Notes under the pieces: model-generated | What the model saw: only the letters and a program-made list of their open reading frames with translations | Told to the model about the DNA's origin: nothing | The model's database searches: none | In this document: positions 37,457-47,309 of the stretch, piece after piece | Numbering within the stretch: position 1 is the first letter of the stretch | Layout: every line of letters starts with the position of its first letter | Made by a program: the position numbers and the translations under genes | Source of the DNA: Pseudonocardia oroxyli | GTDB taxonomy: Bacteria > Actinomycetota > Actinomycetes > Mycobacteriales > Pseudonocardiaceae | Assembly: GCF_900102195.1 (NCBI RefSeq) | Contig: NZ_FNBE01000003.1 | Coordinates: forward strand, 1-64,000 | Length of the DNA stretch: 64,000 nt | Direction of reading: 5' to 3'

Positions 37457-38256
37457 GCGAGGAGCCCTTCTACCGTCTGCTCGAGCAGTCCCCCGACGAT
37501 CCCGCCGCGGCGCGCTTCCACGCGACCGCCTCGACCGCGGGCCCGTGGTTCGCCGACGCCCAGCACCTCGGGCCGCCGAGCGCGCTGCTCGTGCGGGCCT
37601 TCGAACGCGTGCCCGCGGCGCACCCGCTGCAGCTGTCCCGCTACACCGTCGAGATCCTCGGCGTGGTGCCGACGGGCGAGGTCGAGGTGCGGGCCCGGGT
37701 GGAGCGGCCGGGGCGCACGATCGAGCTGCTGGCCGCCGAGATGACGGCGGGCGGGCGGGCCGTGCTGCGGGCCCGGGCGTGGCGGCTCGCCGTCACCGAC
37801 ACCGAGGCGGCCGCGGCGGGCGAGGCGGACCCGCTCCCCGACCGGGAGACCGCCGCGCCCCAGGTCGGGCGGCCGGACGGCTGGCTGCCCGGCTACCTCG
37901 ACGCCGTCGAGTGGCGCTGGGTCGGCGGCCGTTGGGACGAGCTGGGCCCCGGCGCGGCGTGGGGTCGGCTGCGCGTGCCGGTGGTCGAGGGTGAGGAGCC
38001 GACGCCGCTGCAGCGCCTCGCCGCCGTCGCCGACTCGGCGAACGGTGTGGCGGCGACCCTGCCGATGAGCGGCTGGATCTTCGTGAACACCGAGCTCAGC
38101 GTGCACGTGCACCGCCCGCCCACCGGCGAGTGGATCGGCATCGACGCCCACACCGTGATCGGCCCCACGGGCACCGGAACCGTCACGGCCCGCCTGTTCG
38201 ACGAGGTCGGCCACGCAGGCCACATCGCCCAGGAGCTCACGGTCCGCCGCCGCTGA
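37453..38256 (+). CDS. Acyl-CoA thioesterase-like double-hotdog protein
   Basis: A 267-residue protein with two hotdog halves. The first half has GPWFADAQHLGPPSALLVRAFER and VEVRARVERPGRTIELLAAEM; the second has FVNTELSVHVHRPPTGEWIGIDAHT and GTVTARLFDEVGHAGHIAQ, as in TesB-like/thioesterase superfamily proteins. Substrate unknown. Start GTG 37453 overlaps the nuclease stop (GTGA), implying co-translation. Ends before a hairpin shared with hisG. Confidence 0.85.
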   Translation: MSEEPFYRLLEQSPDDPAAARFHATASTAGPWFADAQHLGPPSALLVRAFERVPAAHPLQLSRYTVEILGVVPTGEVEVRARVERPGRTIELLAAEMTAGGRAVLRARAWRLAVTDTEAAAAGEADPLPDRETAAPQVGRPDGWLPGYLDAVEWRWVGGRWDELGPGAAWGRLRVPVVEGEEPTPLQRLAAVADSANGVAATLPMSGWIFVNTELSVHVHRPPTGEWIGIDAHTVIGPTGTGTVTARLFDEVGHAGHIAQELTVRRR

Positions 38257-38257
38257 G

Positions 38258-38310
38258 CCGGCGAACGCCGCGCTCGCTCACACCTGGTGAGCGACCGCGC
38301 CGTTCACCGG
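38258..38310. terminator. Bidirectional terminator hairpin (family B)
   Basis: Arms 38258-38281 and 38287-38310 pair at 21 of 24 positions around the loop ACCTG. The right arm read in reverse contains GAACGGCGCGGTCGCTCAC, almost the same as the hairpin at 13503-13551. It lies between the convergent thioesterase and hisG genes. Confidence 0.75.
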
Positions 38311-38318
38311 AGCCCCGT

Positions 38319-39203
38319 TCAGTGCATGCCGCCGTCGACGGCGCGGCAGCTGCGGATCTCCGAGGTCAGGATCGCCCGGGCGCCGACGGCGGCGAGCTTG
38401 TCCATCACGTTGTTCGACTCCGCCTTGCGCACCATGGAGCGGACCGCGACCCAGTCCGGGTCCGACAGCGGCGCGATGGTGGGCGACTGCAGGCCGGGGG
38501 TGATCTCCTTGGCCGCCTCGAGCTTCACCTTCGGGCAGTCGTAGTCCAGCATCAGGTACTGGCGGGCGTAGACGACGCCCCGGATGCGCTCCGAGAAGAT
38601 CTTCTTGAACTCGACGATCTCCTGCGGCTCGATCCGGTCGTTCCGCGGCTCGCGCTCGATGAGCATGGCCTCGGACTCGGCGATCGGGTCGCCGATGACC
38701 TTCAGCCCGTGCTGGCGCAGCGTGCGGCCGGACGACACGACGTCCGCGATCGCGTCCGCCAGGCCCAGCTGCACGGAGATCTCGACGGCGCCGTCCAGCT
38801 TGATGATCGTGGCGCCGATCCGCTTGCCGGACAGGTGCGAGCGCACCAGCCGCGGGTAGGACGTCGCGATCGTCTTGCCGTCGAGGTCCTCGAGCTTCCA
38901 GTCCCGGCCCTCGGGCGCGGCGAACCGGAACTTGGAGGCGCCGAAGCCGAGCTTGAGCACCTTCTGCACCTGGCTGCCGGACTCCTCCATGAGGTCGTGC
39001 CCGGTGACGCCCAGGTGCAGGTCGCCGGAGCCGACGTAGGTGGCGATGTCCTTGGGCCGCAGGTAGAAGAACTCGATGCCGTTCTCCTCGTCGACCATCG
39101 AGAGGTCACGGGAGTCCGACCGCTGCCGGTAGCCCGCCTCCTTCATCATCGTGGCGGCGGGCTCGGCCAGGGTCCCCTTGTTCGGGAGGGCGACGCGAAG
39201 CAT
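38319..39203 (-). CDS. hisG: ATP phosphoribosyltransferase HisG (long form)
   Basis: A 294-residue enzyme for the first step of histidine synthesis (ATP + PRPP). The long form has a C-terminal regulatory domain that binds histidine; here it covers about residues 210-285 ([35 protein letters not shown]). Catalytic-domain motifs include [37 protein letters not shown] and [18 protein letters not shown]. Start ATG 39203, 15 bases after hisE. Confidence 0.96.
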   Translation of the reverse strand: MLRVALPNKGTLAEPAATMMKEAGYRQRSDSRDLSMVDEENGIEFFYLRPKDIATYVGSGDLHLGVTGHDLMEESGSQVQKVLKLGFGASKFRFAAPEGRDWKLEDLDGKTIATSYPRLVRSHLSGKRIGATIIKLDGAVEISVQLGLADAIADVVSSGRTLRQHGLKVIGDPIAESEAMLIEREPRNDRIEPQEIVEFKKIFSERIRGVVYARQYLMLDYDCPKVKLEAAKEITPGLQSPTIAPLSDPDWVAVRSMVRKAESNNVMDKLAAVGARAILTSEIRSCRAVDGGMH

Positions 39204-39218
39204 GGGGCGGATCCGTTT

Positions 39219-39482
39219 CTAGAGGTACTTGTAGACGTCGGCGAGGGTCAGCCCGCGGCCGAGCATGATCACCTGGGTGCGGTAGAGCAACTGCGAGATC
39301 TCCTCGGCGAGCGCGGCGTCCGACTCGTGCTCGGCCGCGATCCAGACCTCGCCCGCCTCCTCGAGGAGCTTCTTGCCCTGCGCATGGACTCCGGCCTCGA
39401 GCGCGGCGACGGTGCCGGAGCCGGCGGGCCGGGTGGCCGCCTTCTCGCTGAGCTCGTCGAACAGTGCGTCGAATGTCTTCAC
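39219..39482 (-). CDS. hisE: Phosphoribosyl-ATP pyrophosphatase HisE
   Basis: An 87-residue all-helical MazG-like enzyme of histidine synthesis step two. Key residues are in [19 protein letters not shown] and [19 protein letters not shown], holding the Glu/Asp metal ligands. GTG 39482 begins [11 protein letters not shown]. Operon with hisG; hisI is elsewhere, as in mycobacteria (Rv2122c). Confidence 0.95.
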   Translation of the reverse strand: MKTFDALFDELSEKAATRPAGSGTVAALEAGVHAQGKKLLEEAGEVWIAAEHESDAALAEEISQLLYRTQVIMLGRGLTLADVYKYL

Positions 39483-39607
39483 GGGTCCGGTTCTTCCTCT
39501 CGCAACGAAGCGCCTGCACATCCAGTGTCGGATGTGTGCCCCGCGGTCACCGCCCGAAATCGGGCAGGAGAGATCGCCGGGGGAAAAGCTGCGCCGGGCG
39601 GCCCGCC

Positions 39608-39630
39608 CGACCGGGTGGTTCACCCGGTCG
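39608..39630 (-). terminator. Hairpin downstream of the HAD/metH genes
   Basis: CGACCGGGTG (39608-39617) and CACCCGGTCG (39621-39630) pair perfectly over ten bases with a GTT loop. It is about 60 bases past the HAD stop in the 206-base gap before hisE, so it likely ends the metH-HAD transcript. Confidence 0.55.
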
Positions 39631-39688
39631 GACGCTCCGTCCGGCGCAAGCAAGTCGCGCCCGACGGTACCTCCCCTGAGGAGGACGG

Positions 39689-40387
39689 TCAGCGGCCCCT
39701 CCGGACCGCGGCGAGCACGTCGGCCAGGTCCTCGACACGCAGGCCGACCAGGGACTCCCGCACCACCCGTCCGGGCGCGTCGGGGATCGGCACCTCGCAC
39801 GGCACGGCGAGGACGGCGGCGCCCGCGGTCTCGGCGGCCCGGATTCCGGTCGGCGAGTCCTCCACCGCGACGCAGTCCGCCACCGGCACGCCGAGCAGCG
39901 CGGCGGCCCGCAGGTACGGGTCGGGGGCGGGCTTGCCGTGCGGCACCTCGTCGCCGCACACCGTGACGTCGAAGTGCGCGCGGCCTATCCCGTCGAGCGC
40001 CTTGTCGGTGAGGTAGCGGCCGGTGTTGGTGACCAGCGCGACCGGGATGCCCGCGGCGCGGACCGTGTGCAGCGCCTCGGGTGCCCCCGGCCGCCACGGC
40101 AGACCGTCGGCGAAGAACTCCGCCGTCTTCTCGACGAGCATCCGGGCCGCCTTGTCGAACGGCTCCGGCTCCGGCTCGACCCCCGCCTCGCGGAACACGA
40201 TCCGCAGAGAGCTCTGCAGGTTGCCGCCGAGGGTCTCCCGGCGGGCCGCGGCGGACAGGTCGGTCCCGCCGAGCCATCGGAGCACCTCGACGAGGGAGCG
40301 GTCCCACACCTTCTCGGAGTCGATCAGCGTGCCGTCCATGTCGAACAGCACCGCCGCGGGGGGACGAACGGCGCGTTCAGCCGGCAT
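39689..40387 (-). CDS. HAD-superfamily phosphatase (beta-phosphoglucomutase-like)
   Basis: A 232-residue HAD hydrolase. Motif [13 protein letters not shown] carries the nucleophile Asp, motif II VTNTG, motif III Lys in GKPAPDPYL, motif [13 protein letters not shown]. The helical cap lies between motifs I and II. Substrate unknown, probably a small sugar or nucleotide phosphate. Its start ATG 40387 lies inside the metH 3' end (11-base overlap), so it is expressed with metH. Confidence 0.9.
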   Translation of the reverse strand: MPAERAVRPPAAVLFDMDGTLIDSEKVWDRSLVEVLRWLGGTDLSAAARRETLGGNLQSSLRIVFREAGVEPEPEPFDKAARMLVEKTAEFFADGLPWRPGAPEALHTVRAAGIPVALVTNTGRYLTDKALDGIGRAHFDVTVCGDEVPHGKPAPDPYLRAAALLGVPVADCVAVEDSPTGIRAAETAGAAVLAVPCEVPIPDAPGRVVRESLVGLRVEDLADVLAAVRRGR

Positions 40388-43300
40388 TGAAGTACTTCGC
40401 CTCCGGGTGGTGGGCGACCAGCGCGTCCGTGGACTGCTCCGGGTGCAGCTGCAGCTCCTCGGACAGCGACACCCCGATCCGGCCCGGCTCCAGCAGCTCC
40501 ACGATCTTGCTGCGGTCCTCGAGGTTCGGGCAGGCGCCGTAGCCCAGCGAGTACCGGGCGCCGCGGTAGCCGAGCTTGAAGAAGTCCTCGACGTCCGCCG
40601 GGTCCTCCTCGGCCAGCGTGCGCCCCGAGGACCAGGTCAGCTCCTCCCGGATCCGCTTGTGCCAGTACTCGGCGAGGGCCTCGGTGAGCTGCACCGACAG
40701 CCCGTGGACCTCCAGGTAGTCCCGGTAGGCGTCCTTGGCGAACAGCTCGTTGGCGTAGTCCGCGATCGGCTGGCCCATCGTCACCAGGTGCAGCGGCAGG
40801 ACGTCGACCTCGCCGGAACCGCGCGGGCGCCAGAAGTCCGCCAGGCACAGGTGCCGGTCCCGGCGCTGGCGCGGGAACTCGAAGCGGTACCGCTCCGGGG
40901 CGTCCGCCCGGGGCTCGGTCAGCACCAGCAGCGAGTCCTTCTCCGACACCGCCGGGAAGTACCCGTAGACCAGGGAGGCGTGCGCCAGCACGCCCTCCGC
41001 GGTCAGCCGCTCCAGCCAGTACCGCAGCCGCGGCCTGCCCTCGGTCTCCACGAGCTCCTCGTAGGAGGGGCCGTCGCCGCCCTTGGTGCCGCGCAGGCCC
41101 CACTGGCCCAGGAACAGCGCGCGCTCGTCCACCATCCCGCTGTACTCGGCCAGCGCGACGCCCTTGACCACCCGGGTGCCCCAGAACGGCGGGGTGGGGA
41201 CGGGGTTGTCCACCGCGACGTCCGAGCGCTCGGGCAGCGGGCCCGCCGCCTCGACCTCGGCGGCCTTGCGCTTCGCGGCGATGCGCTTGGAGCGCTCGTG
41301 GCGCTCCTTGCGCTCGGCCGCCCTGCGCTCCTCCTCCGGGTCCACCTCGGGCAGCGCGCCGCGCAGCCGGGCCATCGTGGCGTCCATCAGCCGCAGGCCC
41401 TCGAACGCGTCCCGGGCGTAGGAGACCCGGCCCTCGTAGACCTCGGTGAGGTCGTTCTCGACGTAGGAGCGGGTCAGGGCGGCCCCGCCCAGCAGCACCG
41501 GGAGCTTCTTCCCGCGGGAGTTCATCTCCTGCAGGTTCTCCTTCATGATCACCGTGGACTTGACCAGCAGCCCCGACATCCCGACGGCGTGTGCCCGGTG
41601 CTCGTCCGCGGCCTGCAGGATGGTGGCGATCGGCTGCTTGATCCCCAGGTTCACGACCGTGTAGCCATTGTTGGACAGGATGATGTCCACGAGGTTCTTG
41701 CCGATGTCGTGGACGTCCCCCTTGACGGTGGCCAGCACGATCGTGCCCTTGCCGTCGTCGTCCGTCTTCTCCATGTGCGGCTCGAGGTACGCCACGGCGG
41801 TCTTCATGACCTCCGCCGAGGCGAGCACGAACGGCAGCTGCATCTGCCCGGAGCCGAACAGCTCGCCGACGGTCTTCATGCCGGACAGCAGCGTGTCGTT
41901 GACGATCTCCAGGGGCGGCCGGGTCTGCATGGCCTCGTCGAGGTCGGCCTCCAGGCCGTTGCGCTCGCCGTCGACGATCCGGCGCTCCAGGCGCTCGAAC
42001 AGCGGCAGCGCGGCCAGCTCCTCGGCCCTACCCGCGCGCGCCGACGACGCCGTGACCCCCTCGAACAGCTCCATGAACCGGTTGAGCGGGTCGTAGGGCG
42101 GGTGGGCATCGGGTCTGCGGCGGTCGTAGACCAGGTCGAGCGCGACGGCCCGCTGCTCGTCCGGGATCTTCGCCATCGGCAGGATCTTCGCCGCGGACAC
42201 GATCGCGGTGTCCAGCCCCGCCTCGACGCACTCGTGCAGGAACACCGAGTTCAGCACCTGGCGGGCGGCCGCGTTGAGGCCGAAGGAGATGTTGGAGATG
42301 CCCAGGGTGGTCTGGACGTCCGGGTAGCGCCGCTTGAGCTCGCGGATCGCCTCGATGGTCTCCAGGCCGTCCCGGCGCACCTCCTCCTGCCCGGTGGTGA
42401 TCGGGAAGGTCAGGGTGTCGACGACGATGTCCCCGACCCGCATGCCGTGGTGCGTGGTCAGGTCCTCGATGAGCCGGGCGGCGACACGGACCTTCCAGCC
42501 CCGGTCGCGGGCCTGGCCCTCCTCGTCGATGCACAGCGCGACGACCGCGCAGCCGTGCGCGCGGACCAGCTCCATCGTGCGCTGGTACCGGGACCCGGGC
42601 CCGTCGCCGTCCTCGAAGTTCACGGAGTTGACGATCGAGCGGCCGCCGAGCAGCTCCAGACCGGCCTTGAGGACCTCCGGCTCGGTGGAGTCCAGCATGA
42701 CGGGCAGGGTCGACGCCGTGGCGAGGCGCCCGGCCAGCTCCTGCATGTCCGCGACCCCGTCGCGCCCGACGTAGTCGATGCAGAGGTCGATCAGGTGGGC
42801 GCCCTCGCGGGTCTGCTCGCGGGCGATCGCGACGCAGTCCTCCCAGCGCTCCTCCAGCATGGCCTCGCGGAACTTCTTGGAGCCGTTGGCGTTCGTGCGC
42901 TCCCCCACCATCAGGACCGAGGTGTCCTGCCGGAACGGGACGGGCGCGTACAGCGACGACACCCCCGGCTCCGGACGCGGCCTGCGGACCGCGGGGGTCA
43001 CGGACGGCAGCGCGTCGGCGACGGCCCGGACGTGGGCGGGCGTGGTGCCGCAGCAGCCGCCGACCAGCCGCAGCCCGTAGTCCCGCACGAAGACGCTCAG
43101 CGCCTCGGCGAGCTCCTCGGCGGTCAGCGGGTACTCGGCGCCGTTCTTGCCCAGGACCGGCAGGCCCGCGTTCGGCATGACCGACAGCGGGATGCGGGCC
43201 TGCTTCGACAGCGTGCGCAGGTGCTCGCTCATCTCGGCGGGGCCGGTGGCGCAGTTCAGCCCGATGACGTCGATGCCCAGGGGCTCCAGCGCGGTCAGCG

Positions 43301-43946
43301 CGGCGCCGATCTCCGAGCCCAGCAGCATGGTGCCGGTGGTCTCGACGGTGACGCTGGTGATGATCGGGATGCGGCGGCCCTCGAGGCGCATGGCCTCCTG
43401 CACGCCGAGCACCGCCGACTTCACCTGCAGCAGGTCCTGGCAGGTCTCGATGAGGAACGCGTCCGCCCCGCCCGCGAGCAGGCCGCGGCCGGTCTCGGTG
43501 TAGGCGTCCCGCAGGGTGGCGAAGGTCTCGTGGCCGAGCGTCGGCAGCTTGGTGCCGGGGCCGATCGAGCCGAGGACGTAGCGCTGCCCGCCCACCTCGT
43601 CCGCGGCCTCGCGGGCCAGCCGGGCCCCCCGCTCGGACAGCTCGCGGATGCGGTCCGCGATGTCGTAGTCGGCGAGGTTGGGCAGGTTGGCGCCGAAGGT
43701 GTTGGTCTCGACGGCGTCCGCACCCGCCTCGAAGTACGCGCGGTGGATGCCCCGCACGACGTCCGGCCGGGTGGCGTTGAGGATCTCGTTGCACCCCTCC
43801 AACCCGGCGAAGTCGTCGAGCGTGAGGTCGTGGCTCTGGAGCATGGTGCCCATCGCACCGTCGGCGATCACCACGCGCTCGGACAGCGTGTCCAGCAGCG
43901 TGGTGTCGAAGCTGTGATCTGACGCGGCTGCGTTCACGGCTGACAC
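40377..43946 (-). CDS. metH: Cobalamin-dependent methionine synthase MetH
   Basis: A 1189-residue four-module enzyme transferring methyl from methyltetrahydrofolate to homocysteine. The homocysteine domain has the zinc cysteines in GLNCATG and GGCCGTTP. The folate domain follows (MVGERTNANGSKKF). The B12 domain has the cap helices and DVHDIGKNLVDIIL, with the cobalt-ligand His. The C-terminal activation domain shows YFPAVSEKDS and YSLGYGACPNLEDRSK. No cobalamin riboswitch is seen in the 55 bases before the divergent PAC2 gene. Full length. Confidence 0.97.
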   Translation of the reverse strand: MSAVNAAASDHSFDTTLLDTLSERVVIADGAMGTMLQSHDLTLDDFAGLEGCNEILNATRPDVVRGIHRAYFEAGADAVETNTFGANLPNLADYDIADRIRELSERGARLAREAADEVGGQRYVLGSIGPGTKLPTLGHETFATLRDAYTETGRGLLAGGADAFLIETCQDLLQVKSAVLGVQEAMRLEGRRIPIITSVTVETTGTMLLGSEIGAALTALEPLGIDVIGLNCATGPAEMSEHLRTLSKQARIPLSVMPNAGLPVLGKNGAEYPLTAEELAEALSVFVRDYGLRLVGGCCGTTPAHVRAVADALPSVTPAVRRPRPEPGVSSLYAPVPFRQDTSVLMVGERTNANGSKKFREAMLEERWEDCVAIAREQTREGAHLIDLCIDYVGRDGVADMQELAGRLATASTLPVMLDSTEPEVLKAGLELLGGRSIVNSVNFEDGDGPGSRYQRTMELVRAHGCAVVALCIDEEGQARDRGWKVRVAARLIEDLTTHHGMRVGDIVVDTLTFPITTGQEEVRRDGLETIEAIRELKRRYPDVQTTLGISNISFGLNAAARQVLNSVFLHECVEAGLDTAIVSAAKILPMAKIPDEQRAVALDLVYDRRRPDAHPPYDPLNRFMELFEGVTASSARAGRAEELAALPLFERLERRIVDGERNGLEADLDEAMQTRPPLEIVNDTLLSGMKTVGELFGSGQMQLPFVLASAEVMKTAVAYLEPHMEKTDDDGKGTIVLATVKGDVHDIGKNLVDIILSNNGYTVVNLGIKQPIATILQAADEHRAHAVGMSGLLVKSTVIMKENLQEMNSRGKKLPVLLGGAALTRSYVENDLTEVYEGRVSYARDAFEGLRLMDATMARLRGALPEVDPEEERRAAERKERHERSKRIAAKRKAAEVEAAGPLPERSDVAVDNPVPTPPFWGTRVVKGVALAEYSGMVDERALFLGQWGLRGTKGGDGPSYEELVETEGRPRLRYWLERLTAEGVLAHASLVYGYFPAVSEKDSLLVLTEPRADAPERYRFEFPRQRRDRHLCLADFWRPRGSGEVDVLPLHLVTMGQPIADYANELFAKDAYRDYLEVHGLSVQLTEALAEYWHKRIREELTWSSGRTLAEEDPADVEDFFKLGYRGARYSLGYGACPNLEDRSKIVELLEPGRIGVSLSEELQLHPEQSTDALVAHHPEAKYFNAG

Positions 43947-44001
43947 TCCACAAGAGTACGGGTCCCACTCGTGTTATCCGCGCGCGCCGTAGGGTGGACG
44001 G

Positions 44002-44889
44002 ATGACCGAGCGCGAGCAGGGGGCGGGGGTGCCCGCGGAGCTGCCGGACCTCGTCGATCCGGTGATGATCACGGCTTTCGAGGGCTGGAACGACGCGGGC
44101 GAGGCCGCCAGCTCCGCACTGGAACACCTCGAGCTGAGCTGGGACGCCGAGCCCCTGGGCTCCATCGATCCCGAGGACTACTACGACTTCCAGGTCACGC
44201 GCCCGCTCGTCCGGATGGCCCAGGGCGTCACCCGGCGCATCGAGTGGCAGACCACCCGGCTGTCCGTGGCGAAGCTGCCGGGCAGCGAGCGGCACGTCGT
44301 GCTCGTCAACGGCATCGAGCCGAACCTGCGGTGGCGCTCCTTCTGCGGCGAGATCATCGAGTACGTCGAGAAGCTGGGCGTGACGAAGGTCATCAACCTC
44401 GGCGCGATGCTCACCGACGTGCCGCACACCCGGCCGACGCCGGTGCGCGGCAGCGGGTACGACACCGAGTCGGCGAAGAAGCTCGGCGTCGAGCCGTCGA
44501 CCTACCAAGGCCCGACCGGGATCGTCGGGGTGCTGCAGTCGCAGCTGATCGAAAACGGCGTCCCGTCGGTCTCGTACTGGGCCGAGGTGCCGCACTACGT
44601 GTCGCAGGCGCGGGTGCCCAAGGCGGCGATCGCGCTGCTCATGCGCATCGAGGAGGCGCTGGACGTCGAGGTCCCCCTCGGCGGGCTGCCCGACCAGGCC
44701 GAGGAGTGGGAGCGCACGGTCAACGAGATGGCCGAGGCGGATGACGAGGTGCGCGAGTACGTCCGCCAGCTCGAGCAGCAGGCCGAGGACGAGGAGGAGG
44801 AGAAGCCCGTCGACCTCGCCGAGACCAGCGGTGACGAGATCGCGGCGGACTTCGAGCGCTACCTCCGCCGCCGCGGCGGGTCCAGCTGA
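44002..44889 (+). CDS. PAC2-family protein (proteasome assembly chaperone-like)
   Basis: A 295-residue PAC2-family protein. Conserved features are PVMITAFEGWNDAGEAAS, the YYDFQVTRPLV segment, VVLVNGIEPNLRW, and NLGAMLTDVPHTRPTPVRG. The tail (about residues 240-295) is highly acidic with a coiled-coil look. Archaeal and bacterial PAC2 proteins are related to eukaryotic proteasome assembly chaperones, but a role with PrcBA in actinobacteria is unproven. Adjacent and divergent from metH as Rv2125 is from Rv2124c. ATG 44002. Confidence 0.93.
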   Translation: MTEREQGAGVPAELPDLVDPVMITAFEGWNDAGEAASSALEHLELSWDAEPLGSIDPEDYYDFQVTRPLVRMAQGVTRRIEWQTTRLSVAKLPGSERHVVLVNGIEPNLRWRSFCGEIIEYVEKLGVTKVINLGAMLTDVPHTRPTPVRGSGYDTESAKKLGVEPSTYQGPTGIVGVLQSQLIENGVPSVSYWAEVPHYVSQARVPKAAIALLMRIEEALDVEVPLGGLPDQAEEWERTVNEMAEADDEVREYVRQLEQQAEDEEEEKPVDLAETSGDEIAADFERYLRRRGGSS

Positions 44890-45995
44890 GGCTCCGCCGG
44901 GCCGGGCTCTACCTGGGTGGTTTCCTGGGCCCGTTCGGCGGGGGCATCACCACGGCGATGCTGCCGGAGCTGGGCGGCTCGTTCGGGATCTCGCCCGCGG
45001 CCGCGTCGTCGTCGTTGACGGCCTTCCTGCTCCCCTTCGCCGCGGCGATGCTGCTCTCCGGGACGCTCGGCGAGCGATGGGGGCGGGTCCGGACGGTCCG
45101 CACCGCCTACGTCGGCTACGCGCTGTCCTGCGTGGTGGCGGTGGTGGCCACGAGCTGGGGGGTGTTCCTCGGCGCGCGGGCGCTGCAGGGCCTGGCCAAC
45201 GCGTTCACCACACCGCTGGTCATGGCGGCCCTGGCCGCCTCCGTCACGCCGGAGGCGCTGGGTCGTGCGCTGGGCTGGTACGGCTCGTTGCAGGCCGCCG
45301 GGCAGACGTCCGCGCCGCTGGTGGGCGGGCTCGCCGCCGAGGTGGACTGGCACCTGGCGTTCGTCGGCGTGGCGGCGGTGGCGCTCGGGCTGGCCGTGGT
45401 CGGGCTCCCGAACGACGACGGTGCCGCGAGCCGGAGCGCGGCCACGCTGCGCAGCGCGCTGCGACCCGAGGTGCTGCGCCTGGGCCTGGTCGCGGGGCTG
45501 GGCTGGGGCTGCCTGGGCGGCGCGGGGTTCCTCGTCGCCCTGCGCCTCGCGGACGTCTTCGACCTCGATGCCGGGCCGCGCGGCCTGGTCCTGACCGGCC
45601 TGGGCGTCGCCGGGATCCTGACGGCCCGGGTCGCCGGGGCCGCCGTCGGCCGGTTCGGCGGGCGCCGCTGCGTGATCGCGGGCGCCGCGCTCGGCGGCGC
45701 GCTGCTGGCGGGCGTGGGCCTGGTGCCGCTGGTCGGGCTGGTCGCCGTCCTGTGGGCGCTGGCGGGGTTCCCGAGCCAGCTGCTGGTGGTCGGCGTCAAC
45801 TCCCTGGTGCTGGGCGGCGCGGGCACCCGCGGCGGCGGCCCGATCTCGGTGGTGCAGTCGCTGCGCTTCTTCGGCGCGGCGGCGAGCCCGATCGCCCTGC
45901 CCCCGGTCTACCACGCGGACCCGGCCGCGGCCTTCCTCGCACCCGCGGCGCTGCTGGTCGCGGCGGTCCCGGCCCTGGTCCCGAGAAAGCCGTGA
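44886..45995 (+). CDS. MFS transporter with apparent non-canonical start
   Basis: A 12-helix major-facilitator transporter of the drug-efflux type, about 369 residues. The first helix reads GLYLGGFLGPFGGGITTAMLP, and the loop 2-3 motif is GERWGRVRTVR. The only ATG near the start (44958) lies inside helix 1. Coding character continues upstream to a CTG at 44886-44888 that overlaps the PAC2 TGA as CTGA, with no ATG or GTG in frame after the previous stop. A CTG start coupled to PAC2 is therefore proposed. The stop lies within the downstream hairpin. Substrate unknown. Confidence 0.75.
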   Translation: MRLRRAGLYLGGFLGPFGGGITTAMLPELGGSFGISPAAASSSLTAFLLPFAAAMLLSGTLGERWGRVRTVRTAYVGYALSCVVAVVATSWGVFLGARALQGLANAFTTPLVMAALAASVTPEALGRALGWYGSLQAAGQTSAPLVGGLAAEVDWHLAFVGVAAVALGLAVVGLPNDDGAASRSAATLRSALRPEVLRLGLVAGLGWGCLGGAGFLVALRLADVFDLDAGPRGLVLTGLGVAGILTARVAGAAVGRFGGRRCVIAGAALGGALLAGVGLVPLVGLVAVLWALAGFPSQLLVVGVNSLVLGGAGTRGGGPISVVQSLRFFGAAASPIALPPVYHADPAAAFLAPAALLVAAVPALVPRKP

Positions 45996-46032
45996 GTGGG
46001 GATGGTCGCTAGGGCGACCATCCCCACTCACG
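45991..46032. terminator. Terminator hairpin, 19-bp perfect stem (family A)
   Basis: Arms 45991-46009 and 46014-46032 pair perfectly; the left arm is CGTGAGTGGGGATGGTCGC. It contains the MFS TGA (45993-45995) and lies just before the mshC stop, serving both convergent genes. Confidence 0.85.
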
Positions 46033-46034
46033 GG

Positions 46035-47273
46035 TCAGAGGGTGATGCCGAGGAGTGCGTCGATGGCGGCGCGGGCCGTGGCCGGGGCCTCGCGGTCCGT
46101 ACCGCGGCGCTCCACCGCCTCCGCGGCCCACGCGTCGACCGCGGCGAGGGCGCGGGGGGTGTCGAGGTCGTCGGCGAGGTGCTGCCGCAGGGACGCGATC
46201 ATGTCGTCCGCGGACGGCGCGGCCTCCAGTGCCAGGGCCGCACGCCACCGCGCCAGGCGCTCCTGCGCCTCGGCCAGCAGCGAGTCGGTCCACGGCCGGT
46301 CCTGCCGGTAGTGCCCGGAGATGAGCGCGGCGCGGATGGCGTTCGGGTCGACGCCCGCGTTGCGCAGCTTGGAGACGAACACCAGGTTGCCGCGGGACTT
46401 GGACATCTTCTCGCCGTCGAGCCCGATCATCCCGGTGTGCGTGTAGTGCCGGGCGAAGGGATGGTCGCCGGTCAGCGCCTCGGCGTGGGCCGCGCCGCAC
46501 TCGTGGTGCGGGAAGATCAGGTCGGAGCCGCCGCCGTTGAGGTCGATCTGGGTGCCGAGCCGGTTCAGCGCGATGGCCGCGCACTCCACGTGCCACCCCG
46601 GGCGCCCCCGCCCGAGGTCGGAGTCCCACGCGGGCTCCCCCGGGCGCTCCATGCGCCAGAGCAGCGCGTCCACCGGGTTGCGCTTGCCGGGCCGGTCGGG
46701 GTCGCCGCCGCGCTCCCGGGAGAGCCGGAGCATGGTCTCCTCGTCGTAGCGCGACTCGTAGCCGAAGTGGCCGGTGGCGGCCGAGTCGAAGTAGACGTCC
46801 GGGTACTCGGGGTCGTCGATGCGGTAGGCCGCGCCGTCGACCAGCAGCTTCGCCACCAGCTCCGCGATCTCCGGGATCGCCTCCACCGCGCCGATGTAGT
46901 CCCGCGGCGGCACGACCCGCAGGGCCGCCATGTCCTCGCGGAACAGCGCGGTCTCGCGCATGCCCAGGACCACCCAGTCGTCCTGGTCCCGGTCCGCCCG
47001 CTCGAGCAGGGGCTCGTCGATGTCGGTGACGTTCTGGACGTAGTGCACGTCGTGCCCGAGATCGCGCCAGTACCGGTTGACCAGGTCGAACGCCAGGTAG
47101 GTGGCGGCGTGGCCGAGGTGTGTCGCGTCGTACGGGGTGATCCCGCAGACGTACATGGTCGCGACGTCGCCGGGGGCCGTGGGCCGCACCCGCGCGGTCG
47201 AGGTGTCGTACAGGCGAAGCGGCGGGCCGCTCCCCTCGAGAGCGGGGAGCGCGACGGGGGCCCAGGTCTGCAT
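46035..47273 (-). CDS. mshC: Mycothiol ligase MshC (cysteine:GlcN-inositol ligase)
   Basis: A 412-residue class I aminoacyl-tRNA-synthetase-like ligase that joins cysteine to GlcN-inositol in mycothiol synthesis. Signature sequences: the HIGH-type [17 protein letters not shown], zinc-binding Cys in YVCGITPYD and [15 protein letters not shown] in [11 protein letters not shown], and the MshC-specific [19 protein letters not shown]. It lacks the full anticodon-binding C terminus of CysS. ATG 47273. Matches Rv2130c and marks the host as a mycothiol producer. Confidence 0.95.
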   Translation of the reverse strand: MQTWAPVALPALEGSGPPLRLYDTSTARVRPTAPGDVATMYVCGITPYDATHLGHAATYLAFDLVNRYWRDLGHDVHYVQNVTDIDEPLLERADRDQDDWVVLGMRETALFREDMAALRVVPPRDYIGAVEAIPEIAELVAKLLVDGAAYRIDDPEYPDVYFDSAATGHFGYESRYDEETMLRLSRERGGDPDRPGKRNPVDALLWRMERPGEPAWDSDLGRGRPGWHVECAAIALNRLGTQIDLNGGGSDLIFPHHECGAAHAEALTGDHPFARHYTHTGMIGLDGEKMSKSRGNLVFVSKLRNAGVDPNAIRAALISGHYRQDRPWTDSLLAEAQERLARWRAALALEAAPSADDMIASLRQHLADDLDTPRALAAVDAWAAEAVERRGTDREAPATARAAIDALLGITL

Positions 47274-47309
47274 GCGTCCACAGTAATCGCCCGCCCGGGG
47301 TGCCCAGGG

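Noticed and set aside
40366..40379. A third family B terminator at the metH/HAD junction
   Set aside because: Only one arm-like motif is present and it lies in the overlapping coding ends, so it cannot be called a hairpin terminator.
43947..44001. Cobalamin riboswitch before metH
   Set aside because: Only 55 bases separate metH from the divergent PAC2 gene, and no B12-box or long leader is present.
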